A stretch of 22,805 nt of DNA from Collinsella aerofaciens (GTDB lineage Bacteria > Actinomycetota > Coriobacteriia > Coriobacteriales > Coriobacteriaceae). The notes beneath the pieces are model-generated. The model was not told the origin of the DNA, made no database searches, and saw nothing but the letters and a program-made list of their open reading frames with translations. Of this stretch, positions 1 through 6,881 are shown one piece after another. Location of the stretch: contig JAJWXI010000013.1 of assembly GCA_021641225.1 (NCBI GenBank), forward strand, positions 1 through 22,805, read 5' to 3'. The stretch's first letter is position 1, and every line of letters starts with the position of its first letter. A program made the translations under genes and the position numbers.

Positions 1-6
1 GTTCAT
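1..6 (-). CDS. Start of an unidentified gene cut by the left window edge
   Basis: On the minus strand an ATG at 6-4 is preceded by a strong ribosome binding site, GGAGGGG at 18-12, with a 5-base spacer. Only two codons (Met-Asn) are visible, so the product cannot be named. It lies 38 bases beyond the terminator of the LytTR regulator, so it may be transcribed separately or by readthrough. Confidence 0.4.
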
Positions 7-43
7 GGGATCCCCTCCGCAAAACGATTCGGCAGGTGCATAC

Positions 44-92
44 AAAAAGCCCCACGGCTCCGCAGACGATAAGTCTACAGGGCTGCGGGGCC
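44..92 (-). terminator. Rho-independent terminator after the RR1 gene
   Basis: Read on the minus strand, an outer GCCCC/GGGGC stem encloses an inner 8-bp stem, CTGTAGAC/GTCTGCGG, with a TTATC loop. A run of five T follows. It begins 8 bases past the response-regulator stop codon, as expected for the end of the glycosyltransferase-kinase-regulator operon. Confidence 0.7.
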
Positions 93-99
93 AATGTGC

Positions 100-816
100 T
101 TAGAGGCTCAGGGCCTTCTTGAGCGGAACGACGCGGCGGCGCGAAACCGGCACGCGTTCGTCAACGCCCGTGATGCCCAACTGGATGGCGCCCGAAGGCA
201 CCGTCTCGACGTCCGTGACACACGCCAGGTTAACGATATAGCGGCGGTGCACGCGGAAGAAGCCAAAGTCGCAGAGCTTGGCCTCAAACTGCGCCAGCGA
301 GGTCGTCGACAAAAAGCGATCATCGACGGTATAGATGCAGGAGTAATCGTCCTTGGCCATGATAAAGCGAATGTCATCCACGGGAATGAGCACCTTGCGG
401 CCGCCCTTTTCCACCGGGATACGCTCGATGGTCACCTTGCTGTCCGTGACCGGCTTGGCGCGCTGCATGACCTTCTCGATCGCGCGATCCAAGCGAGCTT
501 CCTCGACAGGCTTCATCAGATAGTCGACGGCATCCACGTCGAATGCCTCGACCGCATGGTCGCTATACGCAGTCACAAATACGATCGCCGGCGGATTTTT
601 GAGCTTATGCAGCGCCTCGGCAAGTTGCAGGCCCGAGGCACCGGGCATCGAGATATCGAGAAACACGACATCCACGCGACTTTCCATAAGCATCTCGATG
701 GCGGAGCGAACGCTCGACGCCTCCGTGATCGTGCCGATCTTGCCCGTTTGCTCGAGCAAGAAGCGAAGCTCCGAGCGAGCCGGCGCCTCATCATCCACAA
801 TCATCGCACGCAGCAT
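100..816 (-). CDS. LytTR-family response regulator (RR1)
   Basis: A 238-residue DNA-binding response regulator, partner of the LytS-like kinase encoded just upstream. Seen in the sequence: an N-terminal receiver domain (about 1-120) with the acidic pair Asp8-Asp9, phospho-acceptor Asp54 in VVFLDISMPG, Thr82 and Lys102. A LytTR DNA-binding domain (about 130-237) follows, with the typical FFRVHRRYIVNL segment. LytTR proteins bind DNA as dimers at direct repeats and usually control nearby transport or surface genes. The frame could open at a TTG 21 bases earlier. The ATG at 816 is preferred because the protein then starts at the canonical receiver beta-strand (MLRAMIVDDE) and AAAGG lies 10 bases upstream. 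The gap to the kinase gene is 72 bases, so the two are probably co-transcribed. The regulon is unknown. Confidence 0.9.
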   Translation of the reverse strand: MLRAMIVDDEAPARSELRFLLEQTGKIGTITEASSVRSAIEMLMESRVDVVFLDISMPGASGLQLAEALHKLKNPPAIVFVTAYSDHAVEAFDVDAVDYLMKPVEEARLDRAIEKVMQRAKPVTDSKVTIERIPVEKGGRKVLIPVDDIRFIMAKDDYSCIYTVDDRFLSTTSLAQFEAKLCDFGFFRVHRRYIVNLACVTDVETVPSGAIQLGITGVDERVPVSRRRVVPLKKALSL

Positions 817-888
817 AGGGATAAAACCTTTCGTCAACTAACTACGCCGGGCATCCGTCGCATGACGTTGAGCCCGTAGCCTTTTATT

Positions 889-2232
889 TTACTCTTGAAT
901 GTCAAAGATGCTCTCTGACAAATCAAGATGAAGAAGCACTTTGGTGCCCTTGCCCGGCGCCGATTCGACACGCGTATAGGAGTGTGGCCCGTAAAAGCGA
1001 TGGATGCGCTCCGAAATATTGTGCATGGCCACACCGGCGCCGCCACCCTGGGGAGAGCTGGCGTCGGGACGGGCAGAGCGCTCGTCAAACAGTCTGGCAG
1101 CGGTGCCTTCGTCCATGCCAACGCCGTTATCGGCCACCGAAATCAGAATCGCATCCTCGCCGTCCTGGTGTACCGATACATCGATCACCAGCGCGTCGGC
1201 ATCTCCCATGCCGTGGCGCACGGCGTTCTCCACAATCGGCTGAATCACAAATGCCGGCACCAGCGTGTCCTCGACGTCCTCGGAGACATCGAAGGTCGCC
1301 AGCACGCGATCCTCGCCAAAGCGCGCCTTCTCAAACGTCAGGTAGCGCTTGGTCTGTGCGACCTCGCGCGAAACCGGAATGAGCGATCCCGAGTTGTCGA
1401 GCGTGGCGCGGTAAAACGATGAGAACTCGCGCAGCAGCTCGCGGGCGCGCAACGGATCGGTGCGCGTAAACGACGCGATGGTGTTGAGCGTGTTGAACAG
1501 GAAGTGCGGATTGATCTGCGCCTGCAGCGCGCGTACCTCGGCGCGGGCCGTGAGCTCCTTTTGCACCTCGAGCTCATGGATGGCGAGCTGCGTGGACAAG
1601 ATCTCGGCAAAGCCCGAGGCGAGCGCGTACTGGGTACGGTCAACGGCGCGCGGGGTCTTGTAGTAGAACTTGAGCGTGCCGACGGTACGGTCACCCACCT
1701 TGATGGGCGCGATGATGCCCGCCGGGACCTGGTTGTGCGAACCGTCCGAGCCCACGACGTCCACGACGCGGTTGAACGACTGCACGATACCGTGCTCGAT
1801 GACGTAGCGCGTGGCAAGCGTGTGAATGGGAGAATCGGGCAGCAGCTTTTCCTCAAACTCGCCCGCGCACGCCAGCACGTTGTCCTCGTCGGTAATGGCG
1901 ACGGTCATGGCGCGCGTCTCGGGCAAGATGCGCTGGCACACCAAACGCGCCGATTCCTGGGTCAGACCACCCTTAATATCCTCGAGCATGGCAGAGGCCA
2001 CCGAGAGCGTCTCCTCGGTGTACTGCGAGCGCACCGAATCGGGGTTGAGCGTCAAAAAGATAAAGATGCACAGAAAGATACACAGCAGCGCGCAGGCGAC
2101 AACCGTCGCGATGGGCTCGATACCGGTCGCCAGGGCAAAGACAAAGTACGCCAGCACGCAGACGGCGCAGGCAACGGCGATGATGCGAAAGATTGATATT
2201 GAACTATCGCGCTGGGCGCGGCGGTCGATCAT
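889..2232 (-). CDS. LytS-like sensor histidine kinase (HK1)
   Basis: A 447-residue membrane sensor kinase of the His_kinase/LytS class that would phosphorylate RR1. In order: two hydrophobic helices (about 14-36 and 40-62) joined by a very short turn; a GAF-like domain (about 80-215) with the LytS-type segment AGIIAPIKVGDRTVGTLKFY; a His_kinase domain with phospho-acceptor His243 in INPHFLFNTLN; then an ATPase domain with N-box QPIVENAVRHGM (Asn336), ADNGVGM (Asp368) and a Gly-rich box near 391-400. Classical LytS/BtsS has five or more transmembrane helices ahead of the GAF domain; here only two remain. The start is the ATG at 2232, preceded by GGAGGGGG. It overlaps the glycosyltransferase stop as ATGA, so translation is probably coupled. 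An open frame extends further upstream but lies inside the glycosyltransferase gene. The ligand is unknown. Confidence 0.9.
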   Translation of the reverse strand: MIDRRAQRDSSISIFRIIAVACAVCVLAYFVFALATGIEPIATVVACALLCIFLCIFIFLTLNPDSVRSQYTEETLSVASAMLEDIKGGLTQESARLVCQRILPETRAMTVAITDEDNVLACAGEFEEKLLPDSPIHTLATRYVIEHGIVQSFNRVVDVVGSDGSHNQVPAGIIAPIKVGDRTVGTLKFYYKTPRAVDRTQYALASGFAEILSTQLAIHELEVQKELTARAEVRALQAQINPHFLFNTLNTIASFTRTDPLRARELLREFSSFYRATLDNSGSLIPVSREVAQTKRYLTFEKARFGEDRVLATFDVSEDVEDTLVPAFVIQPIVENAVRHGMGDADALVIDVSVHQDGEDAILISVADNGVGMDEGTAARLFDERSARPDASSPQGGGAGVAMHNISERIHRFYGPHSYTRVESAPGKGTKVLLHLDLSESIFDIQE

Positions 2233-3416
2233 TCGGCCCCCTCCAGGATACTGATCAGCTGTGCGTCTCGCCAAAGCCCGTCCATGATCTTGGGCCAGAA
2301 GCTCTGGAAACGCAGGTAACTTGCGGCGTTTTGGCGCGCATACGCCTTGGCCTCGTCGATACCATGGCGCCAGATACGCAGATAGCCCTCGTGCTCGCGG
2401 GTAAACACGCTGCGGACCATGGCGGTCTTGCGCACACGGTCGTCGAGCTCGCGCGAGATCCACGGACCCGGATAGGGCATGAGCGACGCCGCCGTAATGG
2501 GAATGAGTTCCTTCTGGTGCGCGGCGAACGTCAGCTTGGCCCGCTCGTAGTACCAACGGTACACGTCCTGCATAAAGCGCGGCGAGCGCTTTTCGGACTC
2601 CGGGGGCAGATGGCGCACGGTCCACTCGTTATCGAACCACACGTCGTAGCCAAACATGCGCATGTTAAACAGGTAGTCGAGGTCCTCGCCACGGGTGATA
2701 AACGGGTCAAAGGCCACACGGGTAAAGGCACGGGCGTGCAGGGCCATCAGACCGCCGCACACGTAGTTGGAGCGCGAGATGCGGGTGCCCGAGAGCGCCT
2801 TTTTCATCCAGCGATTAAACTCAATGCGCTTGGTCCACCAGCGATGACAGATGCCCACCTTGTCCGTAGGGGCCAGCGGCGATCCATCGCGGTCGTAGAA
2901 ATAACCGCTTTTGACCAAGATCGGCAAGCCCTGGCGCGTCTGCTGCCCCAGAGCATAGGTCGCACGCTTCATAAAGTCGGCATCGATGACGGTCTCGTCG
3001 TCATCCAAAAAGACAACCGCATCGTGTCCCAGCACGGCGGCGCAGGCAAGGCCCATGTTGCGAATGGCGCCGTAACCGCGCAGGCTCACGCACTCACCCG
3101 AGCCCTTGGGCGCGATCTGCGCCACACGATCGGCGATACGCGATGCCTGAGTATTGGTGACAACAGTGACCTTGAGCGTAGGATGCGCGTTGACGATATC
3201 GTGCACGCGCAGCGACACATCGGCCGTGGCAGAAACGGGACAGACCACCAGCAAGATAATGCGCGGAATGTCGCGCACCTGCTCGAGCGATGTCAGGCAG
3301 CGGTCGAGTTCGGGATTGGCGGCGTTGAGTCGCGTCGAATGATCGTAGGTGCCAGGGGTGTTTGCGCGAGCGTCATCGCCCGCCCAATACGTTGGAATCA
3401 CGACCGTGGCGTTCAT
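2229..3416 (-). CDS. Family 2 (GT-A) glycosyltransferase
   Basis: A 395-residue cytosolic glycosyltransferase, probably acting on a cell-surface glycan or glycolipid. The N-terminus MNATVVIPTYW is the usual GT2 opening strand. A DxD-type metal and nucleotide-sugar motif is seen in VVFLDDDETV (Asp138-Asp140). The downstream RGEDLDYLFNMRMFG segment and the VRHLPP stretch match the acceptor and catalytic region of GT2 enzymes. No signal peptide or membrane helix is evident. The ATG at 3416 follows a GGGAGGG ribosome binding site. The stop overlaps the start of HK1 by four bases, so this enzyme heads an operon with a two-component system, an unusual partnership. The start codon is only 21 bases beyond a terminator hairpin. 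Donor and acceptor cannot be read from the sequence. Confidence 0.85.
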   Translation of the reverse strand: MNATVVIPTYWAGDDARANTPGTYDHSTRLNAANPELDRCLTSLEQVRDIPRIILLVVCPVSATADVSLRVHDIVNAHPTLKVTVVTNTQASRIADRVAQIAPKGSGECVSLRGYGAIRNMGLACAAVLGHDAVVFLDDDETVIDADFMKRATYALGQQTRQGLPILVKSGYFYDRDGSPLAPTDKVGICHRWWTKRIEFNRWMKKALSGTRISRSNYVCGGLMALHARAFTRVAFDPFITRGEDLDYLFNMRMFGYDVWFDNEWTVRHLPPESEKRSPRFMQDVYRWYYERAKLTFAAHQKELIPITAASLMPYPGPWISRELDDRVRKTAMVRSVFTREHEGYLRIWRHGIDEAKAYARQNAASYLRFQSFWPKIMDGLWRDAQLISILEGAE

Positions 3417-3437
3417 GCCTTACCCTCCCTGCAACAC

Positions 3438-3473
3438 AAAAACGGGGCGCCGCCAAACACAGGCGACGCCCCG
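3438..3473 (-). terminator. Terminator hairpin between the MFS and glycosyltransferase genes
   Basis: On the minus strand a stem of 11 pairs with one mismatch (CGGGGCGTCGCC against GGCGGCGCCCCG, loop TGTGTTT) is followed by five T. It lies about 115 bases past the transporter stop and 21 bases before the glycosyltransferase start. It either ends the transporter transcript or acts as an attenuator in the glycosyltransferase leader. Confidence 0.75.
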
Positions 3474-3587
3474 CGACCTAGCTGACTCCATCATACCCAC
3501 TTGGGCTAATCATTGTTCGGAAGTCAGAATGTTTATTGCGGATAACCCCAAAAGAGTATCGTGGCGGACGCAATTACCGACCAGTTC

Positions 3588-4847
3588 CTATGCGGCCCGC
3601 TCTGCCGCCTGAGTCATGCGAGACAGGCGAACCAGCAGGATAAAGCCCACCACCAGCAGCACGCCGATGGACAGGACGCCCAGCGAGGGGTTGCCGGTCA
3701 ACGAGGTGACGACCGACACCAGGAAGGTGCCCATAACGCTTGCATAGCGGCCAAAGATATCAAAGAAACCGTAGTACTCGTTGGACTTTTCCTTGGGGAT
3801 GATACGGCCAAAGTAGCTGCGGCTGAGCGCCTGCACGCCGCCCTGGAACAGGCCGACAAGAATGGCAAGCACCCAGAACTCGAAGGCGGTCTTAAGGAAG
3901 AACGCGGCGAAGAGCACGATGCCCATATAGGCGGCGACGGCCACCATGATCATGTTAAGCGTGCCCACGCGGCCGGCGAGCTTGCCATAGATAATGGCGG
4001 ACGGGAAGGCCACGAACTGCGTGACGAGCAGCGCCAGCACCAGCTGGGTCGAATCGATGCCCAAGGCCGAACCGTAGCTGGTTGCCATGGAGATGACCGT
4101 GTGGACGCCATCGATATAGAAGAAGAAGGCGATCATGTAGACCAGCACGGTCTTGTTGTGGGCAATCTCACGCATGGTGTGTCCCACCTCGGAAAACACT
4201 CCGCCCACGATGCGACCGATGGTGTCCTCGGGACCGCGCTCGCGACCGTACTTTTGCTTATAGGTGCGAATAAGCGGCAGGGTAAAGATGAGCCACCAGG
4301 CACCGGTGATGATAAACGACAGGCGCGTGGCGAGCATGGTGGGAATGCCCAAGGCCGGACCACCCATAATGAGAGCCAGGCAGACGATGAAGGGCACGGT
4401 CGAGCCGATGTAGCCCCACGCATAGCCCGAGCTGGACACGGCATCCATGCGCTCGTCGGTGGTGATGTCGGGCAACATGGCGTCGTAGAACGTCATGGAC
4501 GAGTTGAGGCCGATGGTGCACAGCACGTAGACGGTCAAAAACGCCATGGCAGACATGGGGATGGCCTGTGCCAGGCAAAGAACCAGGCCCGTCAGGAAAA
4601 AGCCCATGAAGAACTTGATCTTATTGCCCGCGTAGTCGGCAAGTGCGCCCAGAATGGGCATGAGCATGGCGATGACCAGCGAGGCAATCGTCTGCGCGTT
4701 GCCCCAGGCGACCACCAGGTCGGCCGAAGAAGCGCCAGTATTGATGGCGTTAAAGTAGATGGGCACCACCGAGGTGTTGAGCAGCACGAGGGCCGAGTTG
4801 CCCACATCGTACATAACCCAGTTACGCTCGAGCTTGGTGTATTTCAT
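3588..4847 (-). CDS. Atg22/UMF1-family MFS transporter
   Basis: A 419-residue integral membrane transporter with about 12 hydrophobic segments. The N-terminus LERNWVMYDVGNSALVLLNT is characteristic of the UMF1 branch of the major facilitator superfamily (Atg22-like): a charged residue, then YD-GNSA at the start of helix 1. Also visible are the loop MPILGALADYAGNK after helix 2 and the segment MTFYDAMLPDI-TDERMDAVSSSGYAWGYIGS, conserved in this family. Yeast Atg22 exports amino acids from the vacuole; substrates of bacterial members are mostly unknown, so an efflux or amino-acid role is only a family-level guess. The ATG at 4847 has AAGGGG about 10 bases upstream. It is probably a single-gene unit between the 27-bp inverted repeat upstream and the terminator at 3438-3473. 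Confidence 0.85.
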   Translation of the reverse strand: MKYTKLERNWVMYDVGNSALVLLNTSVVPIYFNAINTGASSADLVVAWGNAQTIASLVIAMLMPILGALADYAGNKIKFFMGFFLTGLVLCLAQAIPMSAMAFLTVYVLCTIGLNSSMTFYDAMLPDITTDERMDAVSSSGYAWGYIGSTVPFIVCLALIMGGPALGIPTMLATRLSFIITGAWWLIFTLPLIRTYKQKYGRERGPEDTIGRIVGGVFSEVGHTMREIAHNKTVLVYMIAFFFYIDGVHTVISMATSYGSALGIDSTQLVLALLVTQFVAFPSAIIYGKLAGRVGTLNMIMVAVAAYMGIVLFAAFFLKTAFEFWVLAILVGLFQGGVQALSRSYFGRIIPKEKSNEYYGFFDIFGRYASVMGTFLVSVVTSLTGNPSLGVLSIGVLLVVGFILLVRLSRMTQAAERAA

Positions 4848-4983
4848 GGACAGGGCCCCTTCGTATTCGCCCGATATGCAGTTAGTTCATCGTACCCCAA
4901 TTGTCCAGAACCGCTGGTAAGGATTCGGCAAAGGGGAACGCACGGGCATGCAAGTCGGCGGGACAGACCCGCATCCCAAACGC

Positions 4984-5049
4984 AGTTGCGGTGGAATAGT
5001 TCCTGTTTGGAAGCCTCGGACCCCAAACAGGAACTATTCCACCGCAACT
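4984..5049. repeat. Perfect 27-bp inverted repeat
   Basis: The arms at 4984-5010 and 5023-5049 are exact reverse complements (left arm starts AGTTGCGGTGGAATAGTTCC and ends TGTTTGG), separated by a 12-base loop. It lies between the phospholipase-like gene stop (5078) and the MFS transporter start (4847). Neither strand shows a T-run after the stem, so it is not a standard terminator. It could be a palindromic repeat of the REP or MITE kind, a processing hairpin, or a regulatory site. Confidence 0.9.
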
Positions 5050-5077
5050 TATTGGAAGGCGTGGACGAGTTGGCTTG

Positions 5078-6022
5078 CTATTCCTCGCGGTCGAACTCCT
5101 CGTCGGCATCGAGCACGCGGCCGCTGTAGTTGACATGGCCGGTCACGGCCTCCATGTCACCGGTCTCGATAAAGCGTGCAACCGTGCACTCGTAATCGAC
5201 CAGCGCGCGATCGAAGACCTCGGGGAAGCTCTCGTTCGAGACCTCGTCGGTAAAGGGATTCTTCCAGATCAGATGACCCAAGTTGCCAGTACGCTCGGGC
5301 AGCTCGGTCGTCACGCGATGGGCAAGGCCATCGAGCAGCGAGTAGTCGTGCACCATGCCTTCGACCAGGGCAATTGCACGCGTCTTGGCCGAGCCCGCCG
5401 GCTCAATCGTGCGGTAGAGCAGCTGCATGTCCGAGACGGCGGCACCGTACTCCCCCGCCGGGATATCGATGCCGTACACGCGACCGGCAACATAGCTCAT
5501 CAGTACGCCAGCGACGCGATTGATGCGGTCGGTGGTGACGATCTCGCCCGCCGGCGGATAGTCCTCGACCGTGGCACCATCGCGTTTGAGCTGCAGCATC
5601 AGCACATCCAGGTCGCTTTCGAGTACGGCATGGACCTGGCTGCCCGAATCCTCCAGATCGAGATCGGACTCCACGATGCCAAACTGCTGCTCGTAGACAA
5701 AGGGGTGCGCATTGCGATCGAGCACGTAGTGCGACAGCAGACCCAGCGCGAAGGCGCGACCCAAGTTGGCATCGCGCGGAAGCAGATGAGACACGCCGTC
5801 GCGCAGGCACGAGAACTGGCGCGACATACGCGAGCGGTGCATAACCTGCGCCAGCAGCGTGCAGTCGGAAACGCGGGGCGTCAGGATGTGGAAGAAAAAC
5901 GGGTCGGGACCCTGGTTGCCCAAGATAAAGGCGATGCGCTCCTCGTCGGACGTGATGACGCCCTGCGGAAGACGGTCAATGCTTTCCTCGCCAAACAAAT
6001 GATGGGTGATAAGCGCAGGCAT
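5078..6022 (-). CDS. Zinc-dependent phospholipase C-family protein
   Basis: A 314-residue protein resembling the zinc-dependent phospholipase C/S1-P1 fold (PF00882 type). Putative zinc ligands are His7/His8 near the N-terminus (MPALITHHLFG), Asp39 in GNQGPDPFFF, His61, and the core motif HYVLDRNAHP (His97, Asp101, His105), with a further His130/Glu134 pair. The order matches known family members. Secreted toxin-type enzymes carry a signal peptide. This one has none, so it is probably cytosolic with an unknown, perhaps phosphodiester, substrate. The C-terminus is very acidic (DADEEFDREE). The ATG at 6022 has AAAGGA at good spacing, and a candidate promoter lies at 6055-6081. Confidence 0.85.
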   Translation of the reverse strand: MPALITHHLFGEESIDRLPQGVITSDEERIAFILGNQGPDPFFFHILTPRVSDCTLLAQVMHRSRMSRQFSCLRDGVSHLLPRDANLGRAFALGLLSHYVLDRNAHPFVYEQQFGIVESDLDLEDSGSQVHAVLESDLDVLMLQLKRDGATVEDYPPAGEIVTTDRINRVAGVLMSYVAGRVYGIDIPAGEYGAAVSDMQLLYRTIEPAGSAKTRAIALVEGMVHDYSLLDGLAHRVTTELPERTGNLGHLIWKNPFTDEVSNESFPEVFDRALVDYECTVARFIETGDMEAVTGHVNYSGRVLDADEEFDREE

Positions 6023-6054
6023 GATAATCCTTTCGATTTCATTCGATGCAATCC

Positions 6055-6081
6055 ATTATGCCCACCCCACAGCCATGCCAA
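6055..6081 (-). promoter_or_regulatory. Candidate sigma-70-type promoter for the phospholipase-like gene
   Basis: On the minus strand TTGGCA (6081-6076) and CATAAT (6060-6055) each match the -35 and -10 consensus at 5 of 6 positions. The spacer is a short 15 bases. The -10 ends 32 bases before the ATG at 6022, leaving a leader of about 25 bases with a good ribosome binding site. Placement is convincing; spacing is suboptimal. Confidence 0.4.
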
Positions 6082-6113
6082 ACCTACGGTGCCAAACGAT
6101 GACACGCGGGCTC

Positions 6114-6848
6114 TTATGCAAGCCCCAAGTGCGACTTGACCTCGGCGGCGCGACGACGGGACACCGGCACCGTCGAGTCCACGCGATCGAGCCTCAACTC
6201 CATCAGGCCCGTGGAGCCGACTTCAACGTTATGTACGTCCTCCAAATTGACCAGATAGCTGCGATGGACGCGGATGAAGCCCTCGAGCGCCAAGCGCCGC
6301 TCAAGCGAGGAGATCGATTCGTTGATGAGGTACGTCCCCTCGGGACAGATGGCGTTGCAAAAATCGGCGCGCGCCTCAAAGTAACAGACATCCGCAACGG
6401 GAATGAACACCTTCTTGCCCCCGCGATCTGCCGTCAAGCGCAGCGGCTGGCGCGGAGCCTGGACAACGCGGCGGACACCCAAGGCAGCCTCAATCTTGTC
6501 GAGTGCCTTCGTCAGGCGCGCGTCCTCAACGGGCTTGACCACGTAGTCGACGGCATCGAGGTTATAAGCATCGGCAGCGTACTCGGCAAACGCCGTCACA
6601 AAGACCACCAGCGGCGGTCTTTTTAGGTTCTGCAACGTCTCGGCAAGCTCAATCCCCGAGCGGCCCGGCATGGTAATGTCCAAGAACAGCACGTCGGGCT
6701 TGTTCGACAGAATCGATTCCACCGCCTCGGTAACATTGCCCGCCTCGACAATCTGTCCCACGCGCGCATCCCTCTCTAACAGATAGCGTAGTTCAGCCCT
6801 AATGGGAGGCTCGTCATCAACCACTAGGATGTTCCAGCCCTCGGACAT
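6114..6848 (-). CDS. LytTR-family response regulator (RR2)
   Basis: A 244-residue response regulator, a paralogue of RR1. The receiver domain (about 1-125) has the acidic pair Asp11-Asp12, phospho-acceptor Asp57 in VLFLDITMPG, Thr85 and Lys105. The C-terminal LytTR DNA-binding domain (about 140-243) contains GFIRVHRSYLVNLEDV, and the protein ends in the same TVPVSRRRA-type helix as RR1. The ATG at 6848 is chosen over an upstream in-frame TTG because GAGAGG lies 8-10 bases before it and the product starts at the expected receiver strand. The gene is 33 bases after the HK2 stop, so HK2 and RR2 form one unit. No clear terminator follows before the phospholipase-like gene. Confidence 0.9.
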   Translation of the reverse strand: MSEGWNILVVDDEPPIRAELRYLLERDARVGQIVEAGNVTEAVESILSNKPDVLFLDITMPGRSGIELAETLQNLKRPPLVVFVTAFAEYAADAYNLDAVDYVVKPVEDARLTKALDKIEAALGVRRVVQAPRQPLRLTADRGGKKVFIPVADVCYFEARADFCNAICPEGTYLINESISSLERRLALEGFIRVHRSYLVNLEDVHNVEVGSTGLMELRLDRVDSTVPVSRRRAAEVKSHLGLA

Positions 6849-6881
6849 GTCCGCTTCCTCTCTTCTCAATACACTCGCATG

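Noticed and set aside
94..879. Long plus-strand open frame antisense to the RR1 gene
   Set aside because: It mirrors a clear response-regulator gene, has no recognisable domain or ribosome binding site, and is rich in Arg/His/Asp as expected from the opposite strand of GC-rich coding DNA.
2233..2625. N-terminal extension of HK1 by about 130 codons
   Set aside because: It lies within the glycosyltransferase gene in another frame. The ATG at 2232 has an excellent ribosome binding site and directly precedes the membrane helices.
4984..5049. Rho-independent terminator for the phospholipase-like gene
   Set aside because: No T-run follows the stem on either strand, and a 27-bp perfect stem is atypical.
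3561..5129. 522-codon plus-strand frame opposite the MFS transporter
   Set aside because: Very His/Gly/Asp-rich with no domain; the minus-strand transporter has clear family motifs. The frame crosses the 27-bp inverted repeat.
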